Part shown: positions 56,354-64,000 of the stretch, in pieces | How the letters are laid out: each line of letters begins with the position of its first letter | Position numbering within the stretch: the first letter of the stretch is position 1 | Source: Notolepis coatsorum | Taxonomy: Eukaryota > Chordata > Actinopteri > Aulopiformes > Paralepididae | NCBI GenBank assembly: GCA_963971535.1 | Contig: OZ020589.1 | Span: forward strand, 96,282,324 to 96,346,323 | Reading direction: 5' to 3' | Length of the DNA: 64,000 nt | The notes under the pieces: generated by a model | Databases searched by the model: none | Told to the model about the DNA's origin: nothing | Seen by the model: the letters and a program-made list of their open reading frames with translations, nothing else | Position numbers and translations under genes: made by a program

Positions 56354-57481
56354 TAGGGGTGGGAATCAACAGTTTCATCACGATACTATACGATATCGAT
56401 TCTTTGGACAACGATACGATATTTGCCGATATCACAAAGTCTGCCACGATACGATACGATACGATTCGATTCAGGTGCCTGCGATCGATATGAGGCGATA
56501 TTATGTGCCCATTTAACACAATCAGTCACATTTAGATCAACAAAAAAAAGGCTACGGAAATATCAATTGATGTTTTTATTTTTGAGCTCTTCCAGACATT
56601 TAAATGAAAAACAATTTATTGTTTTTTTAATACAAATAGACCTCCTGTTCACTTTTTATATATTGAGCTTTAAACTTAAGTAAAATGTTTTGGAACTCAC
56701 AACACGTAAGCTAAAACCCCTTTTTCTCCCAAACTTCCTACAATTGTTTTATGTCTAACTAACGTGGCAAACGTTCTGAGAGCTAACGTCGGGACCTGGC
56801 TGGTGCTGGCTAATTAACGTGGCTAACATTCTGAGAGCTAACGTCGGGACCTGGCTGGTGCTGGCTAACTAACGTGGCTAACGTTCTGAGAGCTAACGTC
56901 GGGACCTGGCTGGTGCTGGCTACTAACATGGCTAACGTTCTGAGAGCTAACGTCGGGACCTGGCTGGTGCTGGCTACTAACGTGGCTAACGTTCTGAGAG
57001 CTAACGTCGGGACCTGGCTGGTGCTGGCTAACTAACGTGGCTAACGTTCTGAAAGCTAACGTCGGGACCTGGCTGGTGCTGGCTACTAACGTGGCTAACG
57101 TTCTGAGAGCTAACGTCGGGACCTGGCTGGTGCTGGCTAACTAACGTGGCTAACGTTCCGTGATTTGTTTACTTGGTAACACGGGTTGCTATGGAATTTA
57201 GGTTCGAGTTTGAAGAAAGTGCACTTTTAGGTTGAAAGAACGGCCCTAATGTCAACGTGTTTCAATATAAGCGTTATGTATGGTGATAACGAGTATATTG
57301 TTAGCTCCGCCCGTTCTGCTACGGAGTTTCACAATACTGGGCGCCGGCGGATATGACTCAAAGGATTTTCAAAATAAGAGTATCGCAATATGAATCGATC
57401 TTTTTACGTTGCATCGATCCTATTTGATTATTGATAATGGATCGATATATCGATCTGGATCGATGTATCATCCCACCCCTA
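56354..57481. mobile_element. Non-autonomous hAT with internal minisatellite
   Basis: Ends TAGGGGTGGGAATCAACAG and GATGTATCATCCCACCCCTA, flanked by a perfect 8-bp duplication ATGCTTAC (56346-56353, 57482-57489). Subterminal ACGATACGATA (left) and TCGATC repeats (right). It carries a 55-bp minisatellite at 56755-57160. Confidence 0.92.
56755..57160. repeat. Minisatellite of ~55-bp units inside a hAT
   Basis: About seven near-identical copies of AACGTGGCTAACGTTCTGAG, AGCTAACGTCGGGACCTGGC, TGGTGCTGGCTA. The high identity between units shows recent expansion within the transposon. Confidence 0.93.
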
Positions 57482-57856
57482 ATGCTTACCAACTGTCTGT
57501 CTGCAACATTACTATCACCGACATCTAAGAAGGGAGATCCCCCCTTGAATTGGCCTTTCTCTCCTCCACATTGCCTGTGGTGCATTTTTTCCTATTGCTA
57601 GGTTTTAGTGAGTTTTTCCTTACCTTCGCGTGGGGTATGTCTGAGAGTGTTTGCATTGCATTAATTTATTTTGCATTTATTTTTAATTTGTTGGACCTTA
57701 TGGTGTTCTTGTTTTGTTTCTTGACTTATTGTGATGTTTCTTCTTGACTTGTTTAAATAAGATGTGTCCGACCCATGGGGACATTAATCGTGTGTTGTCG
57801 GGCCTTACAAATTAATTTGATTTGATTTGATTTATTCTTCTTATACTGTTTACTTA

Positions 57857-59032
57857 TGTTACGAAGGATCAGATTAAACCGAATATATATATTTATTACT
57901 TGATAAATATTGCATAGTATTTGTATATCGTCTGATATCCCTTGTGTATTCTTTGTACATATACACGGAATATCCCTTTTACCTAGTACAGACCATAATA
58001 TTTCGTTCTCCTATTGGATAGCGATCCACTAGGCGCCACTGCCATACCCCCAAGGTCTAGTTCAAAGTCACCGCCAAGGCTTGCCTGAACATGCCCGGCT
58101 CTGCGCAAGAATACGAGACAGGAATAAGGCTGGTACTAGATTATTCACTGTATGTATAAATACGTCGCAGGTGGATACAGCAGCACTTAGCCTAAAGTCA
58201 AGTTAACCTAGAAACGTGTTACCCTCAAACGTAAAGCCTTCATCACGAGTCAACGACCAAGTGAAGTGAGCACTTATAACCGCGTGCGAATAGGACAGTA
58301 AAGTGTCAGAGCTTAGTGTAATAACGTCAAGTTCGACCTAGTTAAGGTGAAGTACTGCGCACCGGAGAATCTACACCGGTGAATGCAGAGCCCTTTCCGA
58401 CTGGATTATTGCTTTGGTCCTGTGGCTGTTGGAGCGGAGAATCGTCTACACCCACTGCTGTGTGGGATCAACCCGTGAGGAGCATCACTCGAGCCCGTCT
58501 CTAGGAGAGGCTGGCTGGCTTTCACCTATGCTGCACGCATACTTGGATTACAGCTGCTGCTTTCGTCTGCCGATCAAGGGAGTAATGTACCGTCTCCCGT
58601 AGCTGGAGCTTATTGATTCCCCGTTGATCCAGAGTTTGCATTCGAACATTCCTCCCCCTGCTGGCTTACAACCGGTGGGAACCCTACTAGTATCTCCCGC
58701 TGCCCTACTAGTGTACCATAGATATAATTCCTATGATACAGGTGGTATTCATTATCTCCTGCGTAATATTCTAATGGACTTACGCTCTTGACCTATTCAT
58801 GCACATTCTTCGCCTTACAAGCGCGACTCTAAGTAAAGTAATGTAATATAATATTATTGCTGCTAATAAATATTCTTCTAAACGAGTACTTGTGTGAAAC
58901 CGTGTTATTGTGGACGTGTTCATCTCATATACCTGTGTACTGTATGGCCAGTAGTAATGTACATAAGACAGTAGTGGTTTAATGATACCATACTTATTTA
59001 ATACAGTCAGGGAATTGTACCCCTCAGTTACA
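57857..59032 (+). mobile_element. Solo LTR of an LTR retrotransposon, copy 2
   Basis: TGTTACGAAGGATCAG ... CCCCTCAGTTACA with a perfect 5-bp duplication ACTTA (57852-57856, 59033-59037). A TATA-like TATAAATA lies near 58154 and AATAAA near 58865. It matches the copy at 24459-25792 (opposite strand). It is a solo LTR, with no internal region. Divergence from copy 1 suggests separate, fairly old insertions. Confidence 0.85.
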
Positions 59033-59209
59033 ACTTAGATCATCAGAGCAAAGGTGCACAGTGGTAAACTGTGGATATTTCATCTTAATATATTTATAAT
59101 AATTCTTAATATAGAACTGGTCCATGTGTGTCTACTGTAGATTGCTGCATCATCCTTTATCTGACTCTTTCCATCCATAGTGTAATACAAACAACAAAAA
59201 ATTTGCTGT

Positions 59210-59530
59210 TTTTTTGCAAACAACAAAAAATTTACTTTTTATTTGATAGATTTTCCACAAATAAGGGAAGGACTCAAATAGAGCTGCATAGTTCAGGGTT
59301 TTATTTCAAAGTAGGTCTACAGATGCCAGTGTTTTTTCTCCTTTTCTGTGTTTTATTTCAAAGTAGGTCTACACATGGTAGTCTTTTTTCAAAGTAGACT
59401 ACGTTTTATTTTATAAATGTTCCACAAATAAGGGAAGGACTCAAATATACCTGAATAGTTCAGGGTTTTATTTCAAAGTCGGTCTACAAACACCAGTGTT
59501 TTGTCTCCTCTTCTGTGTTTTATTTAAAAA
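59210..59530. repeat. Imperfect tandem repeat
   Basis: Two to three copies of CCACAAATAAGGGAAGGACT, TAGTTCAGGGTTTTATTTCA, AAGTAGGTCTACA. It lies between the solo LTR and the transposase-like gene. Confidence 0.8.
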
Positions 59531-59989
59531 TAGTATTTTTTCTCCTCTTCATAAGAGTTTGAGGTTTTCCTTTGTTATAACAGGTAAAAACAGCAATAAA
59601 AAGTCAAACATTTTCCATTTGTTGCTTTATAATTCCATTAATGCAACAAACTGTGTGCTATACGTATAAAGTATAATAAATCGCAAATTACTTTGGGTAT
59701 GCAATTGTCAGGCGTTTTATGCTAAATGTGGGGTATGCTTGGGGATATATAAAACGTTATACACTGTGTTATCTTCATTTTAAGGGTAGGTTGTGCGGCT
59801 CCCTGAGCATTTTATTTTGTGGGAGGGGGGAAAAGTGGCTCTTTTGATAGTAAAGGTTGCTGACCCCTGGTATGGAGTGATCAACAGGATAATATTTTGC
59901 TAGTCAGTTGTCTCAATCTTATCAGTTGTCACAAGTGTAGAGTTCAAGAAAAATCAGGATCAGATAAAAATCAGATCAGGATATTCTAG

Positions 59990-62052
59990 ATAACAATGCC
60001 AGACAGTGCAGGGAGTCTCTCAGACAGGAAAAGCCACCAAGTAAAACGCGAAAAAGGCATTCAAGAGAAATAAAAACTATGAAAGAGAAGATTACAAATG
60101 TAACAAAGCAACGAAACAACCTGATAAAAACAATAATGTGCAGAAAAAAGGCTACAAATACATCACCACTGAACTCTCCAGGCACGGAAACAAGAAGATG
60201 CTATCAGAAAGCAAAGTAAGGAATCCGAAAATCCAAAAGGCCTTCTTCAACAAATGAAAGAGTTTGGGTTAACCTACAAGTTAATGAGAGAAAAGGAGCA
60301 GCCTCAGAAAAAGCCAACATTCATACAGGGTATAACACACTGTTCAGGATTTCTTCCTGAACTCTGCACGTGTGACGACGGATAAGACTGACACAATCAC
60401 CAGGAACAAGATCAAGCGGCAGAGAATGATCCTGCCAGACTCTATGCTCAACCTCCACACTGAAATCCAGATTAAGAACCCCACTGTAAAGCTGAGCAAT
60501 TCTTCATTCTGTGCTCTGAGGCCCTTCTACTGTATGTCACAGCACCAAAAGCATCTGATCGGAAGACATGTCTGTCAAATACATGAAAATGCATGCTTAA
60601 TGCTCAAGGTCCTTAAAATGTCTGGTGTTGTGAAGTCAAACAAACTGGATGACAGTTTAATTAGTTTGTTGCTCTCCAGCAAGTGAGGCCTGCCTTCTTC
60701 ATGCCTGCTCACAATGTCTAAACAAAGGTACAGTTACAACCCAAGAGCAAGACAAAATCGATGTTCAATGGAGGCAGTGGGAGAGAGTTCAAGAAGACAC
60801 ACGCAATGGAATGGACATCAACACTAAGCTCGCCGAACACCGAGGCAGCCTTTCAGAGCTCATCAAACTCTATGAGCAAAAACTCAGAAAGGAAACCACA
60901 ACACATGTGTGTTCAGTGCGAAACCAAGAATACAGCAACACAATTGAGTCCTGTGATGAAAGTACAGCAATCGTCCATGTTGACTTTTCAGAATCCTGGA
61001 AATTCAAATATAAAGCTGAAGTTCAGGCCTGCCATTTCGAAATCTGCCACAGATAACACTCCATACCTATCAGAGTCAAAGAGACAGGATGCTGCGGCAA
61101 TCTGGACACAAATAGATCCAGTCCTAAAAGATATCAAGACAAAATATCCACAGGTTACCACCATGCACTTTTGGTCTGATGGTCCAAGTAAACAAGAACA
61201 AACAAGAACAAGAAGACGTTTTTTCTTCTGTCTGGTATCCCACCTACACTGGGGTTTGAAAGGACAACGTGGAACTTCTCCCCCACTTCTCATGGTAAGG
61301 GCGCACCAGACGGCATTGGCGGAACAGTAAAAAGAACAGCTGACAACCTGGTCCTGAGAGGAAATTATGTGACGGATGGACACATTCTTCAAAAAGGTCT
61401 CAAACTGTCTGAATGGTGTTCAGCTGTATCACATTGTGGAAGAAGACATGCAAAGATACGACACACTTCTCATGAATCCTCTCAAACCGCTTCCCTCAAC
61501 AAGACAAATACACCAGATCATCGCACATAAGGACAGGATCCACCACAGACAACTACAGTATCCTGCTTTTGCAGCGAGATGTTGGATTGCCAGTGCTTCT
61601 GCCCAGCTACCTCCTATTACCATGGCAACCCAGGAGAACAGCAGAGTGATACACGGAGGGCAAGGAAGAAGAGACCTCTGGCCATGTTGTGGGAGGAGAT
61701 GGAAAATGAGATGGAAGAGGGTATGGAGATGGAAGATGTAATGGAGGAGTTGGACGAAGAACCTTTGAAAGGTCCTGAGGGTATGGTGACAGTAACGACT
61801 GTTAGCAGCCTTAGTAATGGAGACTAGTTAGCAGTAGTATATGATGACCACTGGTGGCTAGCCAAGACCATCGATGTGGATAATGAGCAACAAGATGTGA
61901 AAGTGGAATTTCTGCATCCCCATGGTCCAACAGAAAAGGTTCAGCCCAAACGTGGCAAGAAGGATGTCTGTTTCTGCCCAGTTCAAGACATCATAGTGAA
62001 ACTAATCAGAAATGCAGAAGGAAAGGAAGAGGAGAAGTGGGTGAGAAAGTGA
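59990..62052 (+). pseudogene. Unclassified transposase-like gene of the large TIR element
   Basis: Degenerate coding traces in order: a basic N-terminal stretch (59990-60250), KPTFIQGITHCSGFLPELCT (about 60317-60372), the segment 60372-60686 (RNKIKRQRMILPDSMLNLHT, SFCALRPFYCMSQ, RHVCQIHENACLMLKVL), then YPQVTTMHFWSDGPSKQEQT (about 61140-61210), a frame-shifted GKGAPDGIGGTVKRTADNLV (about 61290-61350), and a C-terminal DDHWWLAKTIDVDNEQQDVK, VEFLHPHGP (61850-61930). These are the blocks of a protein family common as uncharacterised proteins in fish and invertebrates (SDG...HGKG.PDG.GG..KR, W...FLHPHGP). The Asp in SDG may be catalytic in an RNase-H-like fold; this is inference. Several frame changes make this copy inactive. 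Confidence 0.65.
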
Positions 62053-62783
62053 AGATCAGGAAGTGGTGTAGAAGAGGTAGATGAAAACAGGGACGAGAAG
62101 AAGGGGTCCTGGTCTCCATTACTGTTTTTGTTGTTGGAAACGGTGCATTTTGTAATAGTTGGAAACGGTGTATGTAAAGTTTGTTGTTTATTACAATTGA
62201 GTTAACAAAATGTTCAGTATAAGACAAGGAGTTATTAGTTCTTATTATTGTCACTTCCATCTGTTTAAAAAATGTGTCAGAGATGCAAATCCAATTTTGT
62301 CAACTCTGTCAGTTTCTCGTCAACACCGTCAGATCTTTGTCAACACCGGGGAAAATACAAATTCCTTCTTCAGTTTATGTTGTTTAAGTAATAAAGGAGC
62401 GTTAGATCTTCATCCTCTTGTGTCTTATTTACTTAATGATATTTTTTTTTATCATATCAACATTAAAAACAAAGTTTGAAAATGCAAATATTTCTAACTC
62501 TGGGTTTTCAGAATAGTGTGAAATTACACCAGAGGTTTATATATTATATTTTATTGCATACCAAAGTAACTAAACACTATTACAACATACTTCAGAACTT
62601 TAGATTCTTGTTGGACTGGAATAATTAGAATTATACACTTTTTTGTGTGTCTGACGGAGTTAACACAAATCAAGTTTCAAAGGGAAACATGTGAATTCTC
62701 TACATGTTTGTACATGTATGTACATGTCTACATATAACTCTAATCAATATAGTGTGTATTCTCAAAATATAATATTTAAAAAG
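62053..62783. other. Right subterminal region of the large TIR element
   Basis: AT-rich, no gene. Contains GTCAACTCTGTCAG, GTCAACACCGTCAG and GTCAACACCGG at 62298-62350 and GTCTGACGGAGTTAACAC near 62649. These are possible transposase-binding repeats, mirrored in the left half near 54261-54345. Confidence 0.6.
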
Positions 62784-62981
62784 TGTTTTGTCCCGACTCA
62801 AGAATCAGTGATATATATATACACACATACATACATACAGGTGCATCTCAATGAATTAGAATAGAGGAAACGTTTATTTATTTCAATAATTCTATTGAAA
62901 AAGTGAAAATCATTTATTATATAGATTCATTACACAGTGAGATATTTCAAGCTTTATATTTCACATTTTTGATTAATTAAA

Positions 62982-63940
62982 TGAACACTATGATCGCCGA
63001 TGACGAGTTAAGACGTCATTCCTAGCCATGCTCATTCTGCCGAAGACGCCGTAACTCGTCTTTGATGTCAATATTTCAAAAATCTGTGATCGAAATCATA
63101 TTTCCCCTCCGGAGCCCTGAGACACACTGCAAAGCTCCACTCAACTCTCTAGCGGTTCAAGAGCGCCATCTGGTGGCCGATCGGCAGATCGCCAACCGGA
63201 AATGACCCTTTGAACCGGAAGTGCTCATCCATATGTGGTCCGGGCACTCGCTATCGTTAGAGAGACTCCGTCTTGACACAGTGAACATCGATCGGTGCAA
63301 ATAACTCGAAAAAACAACATGATTTGGACGTATATACTATTATACAACCTGAAAATGGATCGGGCATTTCTCCATCCCATAATAGAAAAAATTCTGTTCC
63401 ACGCTCATCTGCCAGCGGCGCGAGGAAGCCACGGTAAGATTCAGCGTTATATTCTAACGTGTTCCATATAAACTGCTATGATGAACATATGACCCACTCT
63501 GGATGAATCATCTAACGCTGCCCACGGAATTATAAACGATCCCCCGCCCATCCGGTCATCATCAGATGATACGTAGAAACTTCTAGAAGCACATCCAGTT
63601 GACATTTTTTATCTCGCACAGATTCCTACCAAACTGTATTTGATCATCAATATAATGCATTTAGGGCTATAAATCACGTTCTGAAGAAAGCTGCAGAAAA
63701 CGATAAAAACATACTTATACTTTAGACCATATTTTAGTATGAATATGTGAATGAAAAAGTTTAACGTTGCTACACCCTGAACAATACATATAGGACATTG
63801 AATGGGCCATAATAATGGCAATTTAGCAATAGAATTAAAAAAGTTATAGCCCTGCAAAGAAGGGGAACTTCTCCATAGACAAATAGAGATGGCGAGGGAT
63901 GGTAAATTATGAAGTTAACCCATGGCGATCAAAGTGTTAA
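62982..63940. mobile_element. TTAA-family element, copy 9
   Basis: Left end TGAA-CACTATGATCGCCGATG (TTAA changed by one base), right end CCATGGCGATCAAAGTG-TTAA, 959 bp. Terminal CACT(A/T)TGATCGCC is inverted at both ends. The interior AATGGGCCATAATAATGGC resembles other copies near 46465. Confidence 0.72.
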
Positions 63941-64000
63941 TCAACGTTAGCATGTCCAAAATGTATGTTGTTGTTTACATGTTGCATGCATGTATCCCCT

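Larger units (their letters stand above)
50861..62811 (+). mobile_element. Large TIR transposon (~11.95 kb) of unrecognised superfamily
   Basis: The left terminus 50861-50890 (TCACTGATTCTTGAGAGTCG then GGACAAAACA) and right terminus 62784-62811 (TGTTTTGTCCCGACTC then AAGAATCAGTGA) are inverted repeats with a 2-nt length difference. Both ends sit in TA repeats, so the target duplication cannot be read. Subterminal motifs GTCAACTC(C/T)GTCAGAC or their complement recur near 52087, 54270-54345, 62298-62340 and 62650. A transposase-like gene occupies about 59990-62052. Nested inside are an L1 (50994-51802), hATs (52260-54100, 56354-57481), a hairpin-ended element and a solo LTR. These account for more than half of its length. 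Confidence 0.72.

Overview
The window comes from a teleost fish genome. The evidence is one recognisable vertebrate gene with fish-like divergence, fish-type L2/CR1 and L1/Tx1 LINEs, tRNA-derived SINEs, and a very high load of hAT-, piggyBac- and Kolobok-type DNA transposons and microsatellites. The species cannot be named from this sequence alone.

Host gene. The only host gene I can support is the 3' part of mark1 (MAP/microtubule affinity-regulating kinase 1), on the minus strand. Four exons are clear, with matching splice phases: 50656-50742, 42836-43000, 42022-42267 and the terminal exon 17786-18146, which encodes the KA1 domain ending in ELKL. A fifth, a 27-nt microexon at 37292-37318, is likely. 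The kinase-domain exons must lie beyond the right edge or are not visible to me. Most of 18.1-64 kb is therefore mark1 intron, and everything below 17.7 kb is 3' UTR or downstream intergenic DNA.

Region by region. 1-3.4 kb: the start of an L1-type ORF2, a hAT element with a perfect 8-bp duplication, and a jockey-like LINE fragment. 3.4-11 kb: a decayed piggyBac transposon whose transposase keeps all catalytic Asp motifs, with a 2-kb L1-type LINE inserted near it and an array containing a piece of piggyBac-like coding sequence. 11-17.7 kb: two SINEs, an L2 LINE, and two large minisatellites. 18.3-24 kb: hAT and TTAA-flanked elements, then a hairpin-ended transposon carrying a long palindrome. 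22.2-33.1 kb: one LINE split by four successive insertions, each with a diagnosable target duplication. 33.4-50.5 kb: L1 and L2 pieces, SINEs, more hATs, and two abutting TTAA elements sharing one TTAA. 50.9-62.8 kb: a ~12-kb element with ~28-bp inverted termini. It contains an unclassified, degenerate transposase-like gene and was itself invaded by an L1, nested hATs, a hairpin-ended element, another hAT and a solo LTR. 63-63.9 kb: one more TTAA element.

The most interesting signals are four. First, the ~12-kb TIR element with its unclassified protein family. Second, a diverse, abundant TTAA-flanked family (at least nine near-complete copies), with a paralogous empty site in the same window. 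Third, the hairpin-ended transposons. Fourth, the short mark1 microexon. Boundaries and families were judged by eye; no database search was possible.
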